This document shows positions 11,780 through 21,699 of a DNA stretch of 64,000 bases, piece by piece. Each line of letters begins with the position of its first letter. The stretch's first letter is position 1. The DNA comes from Steromphala cineraria. Taxonomy: Eukaryota > Mollusca > Gastropoda > Trochida > Trochidae. The translations under genes and the position numbers were made by a program. Below the pieces are notes generated by a model that saw nothing but the letters and a program-made list of their open reading frames with translations, was not told the DNA's origin and ran no database searches. Location of the stretch: contig OU744726.1 in the NCBI GenBank assembly GCA_916613615.1, positions 55,382,987-55,446,986 of the forward strand. Reading direction: 5' to 3'.

Positions 11780-13504
11780 CTACTTGCGACATTGCACGCA
11801 CTGTGACACAAGGCTTTTAATGGATGTATTTGCACCGATTATCCAATATCGCTGTCTGAGATTTGCTATCATAGAATTCTTCCCCAAGTGTCCTACCTTC
11901 TCATGACAATCTCTCAAGATTAGACTGTTGATTGCGCAGTTCCTTGGAAGAATTATTTGATGTTTTGCGTCGAAAGGAATGTCTGCATGTTCCAGTCTTC
12001 CCCTGATTCTCAATAATCTGTCATGCATCATAGGTTCAAGCTTTCTCAGTGAATAGCTAGACTTCAAATCTTTTCCCTGTTCTAACACCTCAATGTCCTC
12101 ATGAAAGTGGGTATTCTGGACATGACGAATAATCACTTTCTCTGCCTTAATCAAAGTCTCTAATGTCATTGTCTTCTTTTCGGTCTTTTCTTGCTTCTTT
12201 GTATCTCTCAAGTTTTCAATAACAAGCAGAATCCATCCCACTGCTCTTTTAAGTCTTGGCCAATCAGAGTAATGCTCTATCAGTTTGTCAACGGCGTGAT
12301 GTGTTGGTTTCTTCTCGACTGATACATTCACTGAGTGTTTCACCTCAGGGTCATCCGTCTGAAGACTGAGAGACTCTGCTAGATCTGGGTTCTTTGGCCA
12401 CTCACTCTCTTCTTTTCCAAGGAATTCAGGACCCTTGAACCAGACATCACATTTCTGGAACTTCTCAACATTCATGCCCCTTGAACAGGTGTCTGCCGGA
12501 TTAAGTTTACCTGTTACGTAATTCCATTGTTCTTTGCTTGTCGCTTCTCGAATCAAGCTGATTCTGTTGGCCACGAAGGTATGAAAACGTGATGTGTCAT
12601 TTGAGATGTAGCGAAGCACAGCCATGCTATCTGTCCAGAAGAAAGCTTTCACATTTTCATACTCAAGCTCTTCACAAATCATTTTGCTCAACTTCACAGC
12701 TAATGTAGCAGCGGTTAATTCTAATCTTGGGATTGTCACTTTTTTAAGTGGGGTGACTCGTGATTTTCCCATAACGAAGGAAACATGCACTTGATCCTTT
12801 TCGTCAACAAATCGCAGATATGCTACAACCCCGTATCCCTGTTCACAAGCGTCTGAAAACATGTGCAACTGGCATGATTTCACCTTTCCAAAGTTTGCCG
12901 GCTTATAACATCTGGGCAAATTAATGTTGCTCAACTTTGTCAATCCGCTGATCCATTGATGCCATGATTTCTGATAATTTTCTGAGATTTCTTGATCCCA
13001 TCCAAGATTTTCTTTACACAATCGCTGTAGAAGAATCTTAGCAACAAGAACATATGGTGAGGCATAACCCAGGGGATCATACACAGAGCTTACAGTACTA
13101 AGGATACCTCGTCTTGTCGCTGGCTTTGATTTCAGGTTAATGTCAAACTCAAAACAGTCATTTTGTACTGACCATGAAACACCGAGTGCTCTCTCAACCG
13201 GTAGCTCCTCACATTTCAAGTCCAGCGTCTTGATACTTCCAGCTCGCTCACTCACGGGAATGCTTTCTATAACAGTGGGACTGTTGCTAACCCACTTGTT
13301 GACATGGAAACCTCCCTTTGGACACAAAGCACTCACATCTGCAATGAGCTCTATAGCCTTATCCTCACTTTCAACTGCCTTCAGGCAGTCATCCACATAG
13401 AATGATTTGTCTACAACTTTGGTTACATGTGGTTCAAATGTAGACCTATTGTCCGTGGCAGTCTGACGGAGAGCAGCGGTCGCACAGCTTGGAGAGATGC
13501 ACAC
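11780..13504 (-). pseudogene. BEL polyprotein: RT C-terminus, RNase H and integrase zinc-binding region
   Basis: A 574-codon open stretch. It opens with the RT segment carrying the FYVDD catalytic motif (KSFYVDDCLKAVES). It continues with the Peptidase_A17/Pao block VSSVYDPLGYASPYVL, the RNase H region (HMFSDACEQGYGVVAYL; FFWTDSMAVLRYI), and the H2C2 zinc-binding segment ending VSQCVQCRK. A small deletion with frameshift near 13,495-13,504 disconnects it from the upstream RT part: the FGA-type residues usual after VHL are missing. Confidence 0.85.
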
Positions 13505-14249
13505 ACATGCGGTACACCACAGGGTCTGAGTTCAAGTCTCCATTTTCCCACCAGTAGAACCTGAGGAAGTCCCGGTCCTCCTTTGGTACATGTACTTGGT
13601 AAAACATTGATTCAATGTCTCCCATCAGCGCTGTGGACTCTTGTCTAAAGCGTAGTAAGACCCCGATGAGGCTATTCGTCAGGTCTGGTCCCTGCAGCAA
13701 CAAACTGTTCAAGGATACTCCCTGATGCTTTGCTGTGCAGTCGAACACGACACGTATCTTGTTCTGTTTGTGGGGGTGATAGACCCCGTGATGAGGAATA
13801 AACCGCACTCTCCCATCATCTCTCTCTAGCTCATGGTCTGGCACTCTCTCAGCATAGCCCTTGGCTATAATCTTGTCCATAAAGTCTTTATAGTCTTTCA
13901 AGAACTTGTTGTTTCTCTCCATCTTGTGTCTCAAACTCATGAGTCTCTTGAAAGCTTGACTGTGATTACTTGGCAACTGAGTTGTCTCTCTTCTGAATGG
14001 GAGTGCAATAGTGTAATGACCATTCTCAAGCTTTATACTATCTTCCACTTTCTTCATGAAACTCTTATCTTCATATGAAGGGTGCTTTTTGTCATCCACA
14101 ACACGCTCCGGAAAATCTAAGTTCATGGAATGTCTTACAAGCCGATCCAATTTTCTCAATTCCTCATTCTCTTCTAAAGCTCTGATCTCAATCCTGTTAA
14201 CTGTAAACATGGATCTGTCCTGAATGTCATTTCTCACCAGATTCCACAC
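13446..14249 (-). pseudogene. BEL reverse transcriptase N-terminal half (complete copy)
   Basis: Contains GRVRFIPHHGVYHPHKQNKI and RVVFDCTAKHQGVSLNSLLL, then LMGDIESMFYQVHVPKEDRD with the first catalytic Asp. The frame upstream is the protease frame; the two are separated only by an in-frame TGA at about 14,262 where an Arg (CGA) would be expected before LGWVVWNL. This is the downstream member of the tandem duplication and the only one that continues into the rest of RT. Confidence 0.85.
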
Positions 14250-14261
14250 AACCCATCCTAG

Positions 14262-15118
14262 TCATGTAAGTGTTGCGTGCGGGCTGCCAGACGGTCCCGT
14301 CTTCACTTGCAGCGGTGAATATGCGTCCGGCACATTATTGCCTAACAGCAAACCTATATCTGTGTTTATCTCAGGAAGCACAACTTCAGAAAGGTGTGGC
14401 CATTGTGAAATGTCAGTCTGTGTTGGAATATGGTGCTGTGAAACTGGCATTTTGTCTTTTGAGTATACCTTAGGCAGATGTACTACATTCTCTCCACTCA
14501 TGTCACTCACTTCAAGGTCATTAACACAGTGTGTCACCATGTTGTGAGGCTTTCCCATAGTTTGCAGCTCAATCTTCATTCTTTTTCCTTCACATCCTAG
14601 CTTGTTCCTCAAATTCTCAGATACAAATGATACGCTGCTTCCCGGATCCAAGAATGCGTAGGTGCGAACTGCATGACTACTGTCCTTCATCTTGACAAGC
14701 ACTGGTACTATAGCTAGAGTGCAGTCTCCCTCTCCAGCCCCCATATGGTCCATTGTGTGAGATGCGCAAACATTGGAGTCCTTCTCACCATACCTTCTTT
14801 GCTGATTTGGATAACTGGGCTTAGTGTAATGTAACACAGTTTGATGATTCAAGTTGCATCTTCCACAAACATTCTTCATGTCGCACTGGTTACTTCGGTG
14901 ACCCTTGCGGAGACATCGAAAACATAGTCCTTCCGTTCTGAGAAAGTGAAGCTTATTTTCATGAGCAAGACTTGTCCATTTGTTGCACAGTTCTAATCCA
15001 TTACTTTCCTGTTTGCAATATAAGCATGGGCGAAGTAATGATCTGACCTTTTCTCCAACTTGAAACTTCTGCTCAAATGGACCTTTCCTCTGATCTTCCT
15101 GCAACATAGTTGTGGCCA
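14262..15118 (-). pseudogene. BEL zinc-knuckle/aspartic protease region, duplicate copy 1
   Basis: DUF1758-type retropepsin with YAFLDPGSSVSFVSENL (the Asp of the active site is in FLDPGSS), preceded by a Cys/His knuckle (CFRCLRKGHRSNQCDMKNVC). It is nearly identical to 15,725-16,585. In this copy the frame runs back through KPKPKVMATTM without the one-base loss seen in copy 2. The open frame extends upstream into the truncated RT of copy 2, producing an unnatural RT-protease fusion. Confidence 0.85.
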
Positions 15119-15712
15119 TCACTTTCGGCTTCGGTTTTTCGTCAGGTCTGGTCCCTGCAGCAACAAACTGTTCAATGATACTCCCTGATGCTTTGCTGTG
15201 CAGTCGAACACGACACGTATCTTGTTCTGTTTGTGGGGGTGATAGACCCCGTGATGAGGAATAAACCACACTCTCCCATCATCTCTCTCTAGCTCATGGT
15301 CTGGCACTCTCTCAGCATAGCCCTTGGCTATAATCTTGTCCATAAAGTCTTTATAGTCTTTCAAGAACTTGTTGTTTCTCTCCATCTTGTGTCTCAAACT
15401 CATGAGTCTCTTGAAAGCTTGACTGTGATTACTTGGCAACTGAGTTGTCTCTCTTCTGAATGGGAGTGCAATAGTGTAATGACCATTCTCAAGCTTTATA
15501 CTATCTTCCACTTTCTTCATGAAACTCTTATCTTCATATGAAGGGTGCTTTTTGTCATCCACAACACGCTCCGGAAAATCTAAGTTCATGGAATGTCTTA
15601 CAAGCCGATCCAATTTTCTCAATTCCTCATTCTCTTCTAAAGCTCTGATCTCAATCCTGTTAACTGTAAACATGGATCTGTCCTGAATGTCATTTCTCAC
15701 CAGATTCCACAC
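15119..15712 (-). pseudogene. BEL RT N-terminal fragment, duplicate copy 2 (truncated)
   Basis: Matches 13,676-14,249 with an offset of 1,463, including GVYHPHKQNKIRVVFDC, but stops after LLLQGPDLT at the duplication junction and runs into a second protease. It lacks the first catalytic Asp block and cannot form an RT. Confidence 0.85.
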
Positions 15713-15724
15713 AACCCATCCTAG

Positions 15725-16585
15725 TCATGTAAGTGTTGCGTGCGGGCTGCCAGACGGTCCCGTCTTCACTTGCAGCGGTGAATATGCGTCCGGCACATTA
15801 TTGCCTAACAGCAAACCTATATCTGTGTTTATCTCAGGAAGCACAACTTCAGAAAGGTGTGGCCATTGTGAAATGTCAGTCTGTGTTGGAATATGGTGCT
15901 GTGAAACTGGCATTTTGTCTTTTGAGTATACCTTAGGCAGATGTACTACATTCTCTCCACTCATGTCACTCACTTCAAGGTCATTAACACAGTGTGTCAC
16001 CATGTTGTGAGGCTTTCCCATAGTTTGCAGCTCAATCTTCATTCTTTTTCCTTCACATCCTAGCTTGTTCCTCAAATTCTCAGATACAAATGATACGCTG
16101 CTTCCCGGATCCAAGAATGCGTAGGTGCGAACTGCATGACTACTGTCCTTCATCTTGACAAGCACTGGTACTATAGCTAGAGTGCAGTCTCCCTCTCCAG
16201 CCCCCATATGGTCCATTGTGTGAGATGCGCAAACATTGGAGTCCTTCTCACCATACCTTCTTTGCTGATTTGGATAACTGGGCTTAGTGTAATGTAACAC
16301 AGTTTGATGATTCAAGTTGCATCTTCCACAAACATTCTTCATGTCGCACTGGTTACTTCGGTGACCCTTGCGGAGACATCGAAAACATAGTCCTTCCGTT
16401 CTGAGAAAGTGAAGCTTATTTTCATGAGCAAGACTTGTCCATTTGTTGCACAGTTCTAATCCATGACTTTCCTGTTTGCAATATAAGCATGGGCGAAGTA
16501 ATGATCTGACCTTTTCTCCAACTTGAAACTTCTGCTCAAATGGACCTTTCCTCTGTTCTTCCTGCAACATACTTGTGGCCATCAC
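15725..16585 (-). pseudogene. BEL zinc-knuckle/aspartic protease region, duplicate copy 2
   Basis: Same domain as 14,262-15,118 (FLDPGSS active site, Cys/His knuckle). It directly follows gag. A one-base loss near 16,594 relative to copy 1 puts the start of this stretch out of frame with gag, whose frame ends at 16,582; gag and protease were probably one continuous frame originally. Confidence 0.85.
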
Positions 16586-17943
16586 TTTCGGCTCGGTCTG
16601 GGCTTCTCTGATGACTTGGCTTGCTCACTGAGGGCTCTTCTACCATAGATCGGGTCATTTATTTTCTTTGCCTCTTTTCTCACAAATTCTTTCAGCGAGT
16701 AGAAAGTGATTGAATGTCCTTGTGCTTTGTGCTGTTGCACAACATTCCGCCATCTGTCATGATAGTGAAAGGGAAGCTTCATCACCAACTTCTTCAGGTT
16801 GTCAGGATAGTCTAGGATCTTCATGGAATCTATGCCCTGAATAGCATTTTCACATTCAGTCAGAAAAATAGCAAAGTCATCTAAGGCTTTTGGGTTGTCT
16901 GCTCTTATCTGAGGCCAGTTCAAAGCTCTCTTCACAAATGCTGAAGCTATTGTATCAAAATTTCCATACCGTTCCTCAAACTCATCAACTATGGCGAGAT
17001 AGGCTTGTCGTCCCTCCAAGTAACTGTAACCTGATACAATTCTGTTTGCCTCTCCTGTTGTGTACTGATCTAAGTAATTGATTATCTCATCAGTGTCATC
17101 TGTATTGACAAGAATGCAGCTTTTGAATTGCCTCATAAAGCGTTTATAGTCGTTGGGATCTCCACTGAAAGGTTTAATGTTAACTTGTGGCTTCTTCAAA
17201 TGTCTTGAGACAAATCCATAGTCTAACATATGTCCATATTGTGGCATTCCTACAGATGTCCTGTTTCCTAAGATATTATTACCTCGATCTTCGTCAACTT
17301 GTGTATGGGACTTTACATAAGACTTCACAGGTGAAGTTTTCAGAGGAAATGAGGCTTGACTACCATCCAAAGATCTCTCAAAGTCATCAATTACCTTTGC
17401 TTTTGCATCCGCAATAGCTAATTCTGTCTTTAATTCTAATTCCCTTTCTTCCATTTTCAACTTAAGCTTACTCATCTCTAGCCTCTCTACTTCTTTAAGA
17501 CTATCAGCCTTTGCCTTTAATTCTGCCTTCTTTGTTTCCTGAAATAGTCGTTTTAAGGACACAGAGCTTTTCTTGCTACCACCTGACTGTTTGGACCTTC
17601 CTCCAAGTGACACACTATCCTTAGCTTGCACAGCATTGTCACTGAACCAAGACTCAATCCTTTTCTTAAAGTGATAGATGCATGGATCTTCCTCAATATC
17701 AACTTTCTCCAAGAACTGTTTCTTTTCCTCTTCCTCTAACAGTTTTACATATTCTTCTCTGAGAGTAAAGTGATTATCAAGAAGACCCAAATACTGAGAA
17801 TGCTCTTGTCTAACTCTTTCAACTTCAGGATTTTCAGACAATAAACCCTCAATGGCATGCTGTTTAGTTCTTAATTGTCTAAGGGATAACCTTAAAATAC
17901 TAAGTTTCTGTTCCTTATTGTACAGCAACCCTTTCTCAGTCAT
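16582..17943 (-). CDS. gag: BEL/Pao Gag (DUF1759-type), 453 aa, open
   Basis: Starts MTEKGLLYNKEQ shortly after the 5' LTR. The N-terminal two thirds are charged and helical (a coiled coil rich in Lys/Glu around residues 130-190). The C-terminal third is the DUF1759/Pao gag domain: KPFSGDPNDYKRFMRQFKSC, YLDQYTTGEANRIVSGYSYL and LKKLVMKLPFHYHDRWRNVV. Gag assembles the retrotransposon particle. The frame is intact but ends early at SEKPRPSRK because of the one-base loss next to protease. Codon choice is AT-rich like its surroundings. Confidence 0.85.
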   Translation of the reverse strand: MTEKGLLYNKEQKLSILRLSLRQLRTKQHAIEGLLSENPEVERVRQEHSQYLGLLDNHFTLREEYVKLLEEEEKKQFLEKVDIEEDPCIYHFKKRIESWFSDNAVQAKDSVSLGGRSKQSGGSKKSSVSLKRLFQETKKAELKAKADSLKEVERLEMSKLKLKMEERELELKTELAIADAKAKVIDDFERSLDGSQASFPLKTSPVKSYVKSHTQVDEDRGNNILGNRTSVGMPQYGHMLDYGFVSRHLKKPQVNIKPFSGDPNDYKRFMRQFKSCILVNTDDTDEIINYLDQYTTGEANRIVSGYSYLEGRQAYLAIVDEFEERYGNFDTIASAFVKRALNWPQIRADNPKALDDFAIFLTECENAIQGIDSMKILDYPDNLKKLVMKLPFHYHDRWRNVVQQHKAQGHSITFYSLKEFVRKEAKKINDPIYGRRALSEQAKSSEKPRPSRK

Positions 17944-18027
17944 TTTTTTCTTCTTCTTACTGAGCTATTTCTTAGCAGAGAACTACTGTCAACTTCCTTA
18001 GAACTCATCTATGGGCCAAAATGTCAA

Positions 18028-18740
18028 TGAATATAGGTCTCATATTCTCATATTCACAATACAAACAAAATGTAAATGCGTCTTATCAGTGTTCATTTAT
18101 TCCTTTCTCATTTCTTTCTCAGACTCAAGCTCATGTTCATCAATCTTAACAATATCGGTTATCCTCTTCAAAATACCAAATGAAACGATGAAACGATGAA
18201 ACGATGAAACGATTGACTGTAATAAAAACAAAAAGCATTGATAAGTACCTTTCTCAAAATTACAGTCAATAATCAAAATGTAAACAAAGAAAATTACATA
18301 AACCTTATTCAATAAATTTGCCTTATTAATATGGAAATAACTCTCAAATCTTAGGGAATATACCAAATAATTACACTAAAGTTTATCTTACTTCATAAAA
18401 TTGCATTAACTTACTGAAAAATAGCATAATGTAGCGAGTGAAAACTGAGCACCTTTACTTTACACTTACACCTAAATTATTTGCTCAAAATAAATATTTT
18501 AATCTTTACCAATTCTCAAACAGAAAGAAACATTTATAATAACTTTGAAAATAAGAACATACCATTTTGTTAGGCCCATATCTCATTAAATTCTCAAACC
18601 AGTTCTCAGAAAACCAAAACCTGTCAACTGAGCACATGGCTCACACTCAAGTCCATTTGGAGTTACCTCCCTTCACACTGAAGAGCTCCTTACAGTGAAG
18701 TGAAAAGAAGAGAACATAAAATCTCATTTTGGCTCTTACA
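18028..18740 (-). repeat. BEL 5' LTR
   Basis: TG…CA bounded and colinear with 9,657-10,379. It contains four copies of ATGAAACG (18,179-18,210). The leader between LTR and gag contains TGGCCCATAGATG (minus strand, about 18,006-18,018), a possible but unassigned primer-binding site. Confidence 0.85.
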
Positions 18741-19808
18741 AATATGATAAGATTTAAGTCACAATTTATTAATTTGACATTTTTTTAAACTGATCTTATT
18801 TTTAAATCATGTTAGGTCAGCATCAAATAAATACTTTTAGATTTCCAGTCCAGCATTAAGCAGAAAAAAATACAAACAAAAAAACATTAGTTGTATTTAG
18901 TATTAAATGTTTTTGCTTATAAGGTCAATGTATCAAATGAGATAAACACATATATCACAATATTATTTTGATTTTTTTAATATAGTTTGAATCAAACCAA
19001 CAAATTTAGAGTATCGCAACCTGCCATTGTTATTAACAATTAAAAAAACATGTTTATATTTTATTTGTAAATATTTATTCATTGCTTAAAATATTTGAAA
19101 TGTTTAATTCATTTATATATAATTATTGAAATGTTGATGAATATGTAACTCCTGTTGTGTTTAATTTTTGTAATGAATTCTAACTCAAATAGAAATTATA
19201 AATGATACATTTTAATCACCATTGTTTTTTGGATAAACCGCAAACATGTCAACTATTTATTTAAAGTGTAATACAGTTGGAATATTAAGAAAATTTTATG
19301 TGTTACATTATAAGCGCATATAAAAACATTTCCATGATTTTTAAAAATCAACAATATTAAGATGGTTTTATGTCATGTTATGATCAAAACATATTTTTTA
19401 AAAAGATTGGAAATTTTACATTTAATAAAAAATACTGTTTATTGATAAATTATTATCACTATTATTATCCCTATCTGAAACTATTGTTGATAAAATTGTT
19501 TGATTCATTGTAATAAAGAAGGAATGTTAATAAGTAGTTTGTTTGTGTTTTTTATTGTGAAGGTTTTGAGTTTGACATTTGATTGAGAAACATTGTTCCC
19601 TAACTATCAAGTGTTTCGCAAGAAGTAAAGTTTTGCCATGAACTTATTGCTTAAGCGAGAGACCAAAAGCAGTGTTGTTTTATGGTCCATTTTTCACTTT
19701 ATTTTTGTTTAAATTTTTTAAAATCATAAGTTCTTAAGGCAGCAGTTTCAAAATTGCTGGTTATTAGGGAAAGTACAGTGAAAATTAATGTTATTGAGAG
19801 TACCATAT
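18741..19808. other. Harbinger interior, AT-rich, no gene
   Basis: Very AT-rich sequence between the BEL insertion and the 3' end of the transposase gene. No open frame or structured repeat stands out. Confidence 0.5.
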
Positions 19809-21376
19809 CTAGAAGTGAAGGTTGACAAATTGTTGGCGATATCGAACACCATCTGCTGGTTGTTGGACAAGTAGTGGAGGTGGTCGCTGTCCATCTTGGT
19901 GTCTGTCTTGTCCTAGAGGTAGAGGGATATTCCTCGCCTTGCAGATGTTGTGCAGGATTGCACATGCTATCACAACCTTAAATATAATTAATTGTTTAGC
20001 GAAAAAATAATTGTGGATAACAGTATAACTTACTTGTAAGTGAATTTTATATCACATGTTGGTTCTGATGGAATTCCATGTTACATAGAGGTTTTCAATT
20101 TAAACATATTCATTATATTGAAATTTCATGCATACAATAATTACTAATTGTAAAAGCAGTCAAATTCAAACATCACAAGATATAAATTTACCAACCTTTG
20201 AGGCCTTGGCGGGTGCTAATCTAATCTCTCCATGCAAGACATGAAACCTGCGTTTGAGTTGACCAATCCCCCTCTCAACAACGCTTCTTGTAATATTGTG
20301 AGACCTGCAAACAAGTTTAAAATAAATACATTTAATGTATATAAATATATATACAATAATATGTTTACACATGTCAATGAAGTTGATTAAATTTAAATTT
20401 CTCTGTTCTTATATGAGACAGATTATTTGAAGTAAGAGTATGATTAGTTTTTATTTACAAATTAAATTGTCTGTCATTAACTGATTACATATATTAACTA
20501 TTACATTAAATAATATGGTATTCAAACACTTATTATGTAACAATGCATTTCATTTGATTGACAATAACATGATCTAAATTATGCCTAATACTTTTCGTTT
20601 TGTTTGGTATTGTTTTATATGTACACGTTTTCTTTTCGTAAAAATTCGAATCCATATTATATATTTAACCAAATGGCAAAGGGGAGCTACTCTCATTCCA
20701 TAATGTGATTACTTTGACGTGTCTGTGATTTAGAAAGTAAACAAACAAAATACCTGTTATAATTAGTCTCTGGTCCAGCGTTGGGATGCAGATATGGAGT
20801 TAGGAGATACCGCCTGCAGGGATAGCCACTGTAAAGCCGAGTAAATGGGATCCAGCTGGCACCAAGCCTCTCTCGAACAGTTGACGAACTCCACTTTCGT
20901 TGAAAATGCGAGCGTCGTGAGTGGCACCGGGCCATTTGGCAACGACATCTCGTATGTTGGGAGTCCGAATCAAACACTAATTGGACATTTAGCGAGAAGT
21001 AGTTCTTCCGATTTACATATTCAGCTTCATCTTGGGATGGGCTTAGGATACGGACGTGCGTGCCGTCTATGACGCCAACTACACCGGGGAAACCCGCGAG
21101 TGCATGAAACTGTCTGTTGTGACGCTGTGTTTCCTGCTGGGAAGTAGGCATGGCGATGAACTGTCGGACTATTTGTGGATCGCAAAGTACATTCAATGTT
21201 TCTGAGATGACCCTACTTACAGTGGGACTTGTCAAGTGATGCCGAACTAAATTTGTCAAATAAATGATCCCTCCCAAGTCCATACCGTACCTCTTTATCA
21301 ATTCCTCATTGTTGTAGTCTGCTAAGACATATTTTCTTTATCTAAATTCTCTCAAGCGACGCACCCGAGCAGCCAT
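19809..21376 (-). pseudogene. HARBI1-like DDE transposase of the Harbinger element
   Basis: Three exons on the minus strand: 20,754-21,376; 20,196-20,304; 19,809-19,976. Boundaries are AACAG|GTATTT, TTGCAG|GTCT, CAAAG|GTTGG and TTAAG|GTTGTG. Exon 1 starts MAARVRRLREF, then has a stop (about 21,340), then LIKRYGMDLGGIIYLTNLVR and GFPGVVGVIDGTHVRI (first catalytic Asp). Exon 2 has TRSVVERGIGQLKRRFHVLH (catalytic Glu region). Exon 3 has VVIACAILHNICKARNIP and ends VNLHF-stop. Two compensating frameshifts (about 20,965 and 20,830) surround the VVAKWPGATHDARIF block. The enzyme would cut and paste the element; this copy is inactive. Confidence 0.85.
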
Positions 21377-21429
21377 GTTGGATAAGATAAGAAAATTCTT
21401 AACAAGTTAGGAGTGCTGCATGAGGACTC

Positions 21430-21583
21430 CTAAAATGGGCCATAGTTAAGAGTTATTCTTAGAGTAAAAAGTTTTATGAATAGGACTTAAGAAAATCTTA
21501 ACACTTTAGAGTGAATCTTAGGTAATTCTTAGAATTTTGTTGACTTAAGAATTCTTAAGAACTCTAAGAATCTTTATAAATAC
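21430..21583 (-). repeat. Harbinger right TIR and subterminal motif cluster
   Basis: Dense TTCTTAG/CTTAAGAA motifs mirror the left end and finish with TCTTTATAAATAC, the inverse of the left terminal repeat. The outermost GGCCCC expected from the left end is absent; AATTTATATAA follows. Termini and flank were probably trimmed by a deletion. Confidence 0.65.
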
Positions 21584-21699
21584 AATTTATATAAATTCAC
21601 TCATTGAATTTTCTGAACTAACCGACCACTGAAACAGCTTTTGTTAACCAATGGCGAAGTGTTGCCAGATTTTTTAGACGTTTATGTATTTTAAATCCA

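Larger units (their letters stand above)
13676..16593 (-). repeat. Tandem internal duplication of the BEL pro-RT segment
   Basis: Bases 13,676-15,130 and 15,139-16,593 match with a constant offset of 1,463 bases and only scattered mismatches. Eight bases (TCGGTTTT) sit at the junction. Each copy holds the protease and the first part of RT. Both copies carry the same in-frame TGA after GSPHATLT, so the stop either predates the duplication or was copied with it. Confidence 0.85.
9657..18740 (-). mobile_element. BEL/Pao LTR retrotransposon inserted in the Harbinger element
   Basis: Two LTRs of 713-723 bp with TG…CA ends flank gag, protease, RT, RNase H and integrase in BEL/Pao order on the minus strand. 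The flanking pentamers are CATAT (before 9,657) and AATAT (after 18,740), close to the 5-bp target duplication expected for the family. The LTRs differ at about 15-20 positions by eye, so the insertion is not very recent. A 1,463-bp-period internal duplication and several stops and frameshifts make it non-autonomous. Confidence 0.9.
6728..21583. mobile_element. PIF/Harbinger DNA transposon (host of the BEL insertion)
   Basis: Terminal inverted repeats share GTATTTATAAAGATTCTTAG (left 6,734-6,753; right about 21,563-21,583 reversed). The two genes typical of the superfamily are present and convergent: a Myb/SANT-like DNA-binding protein (+, 7,216-9,103) and a HARBI1-like DDE transposase (-, 19,809-21,376). 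The left end begins GGGGCC before the shared repeat; the right end lacks this, so no 3-bp target duplication can be assigned. Without the 9.1-kb BEL insertion the element is about 5.8 kb. Confidence 0.85.

Noticed and set aside
10788..18199. Many + strand open frames over the BEL element
   Set aside because: They mirror the minus-strand gag/pol frames, and the duplicated ones recur at the 1,463-bp offset.
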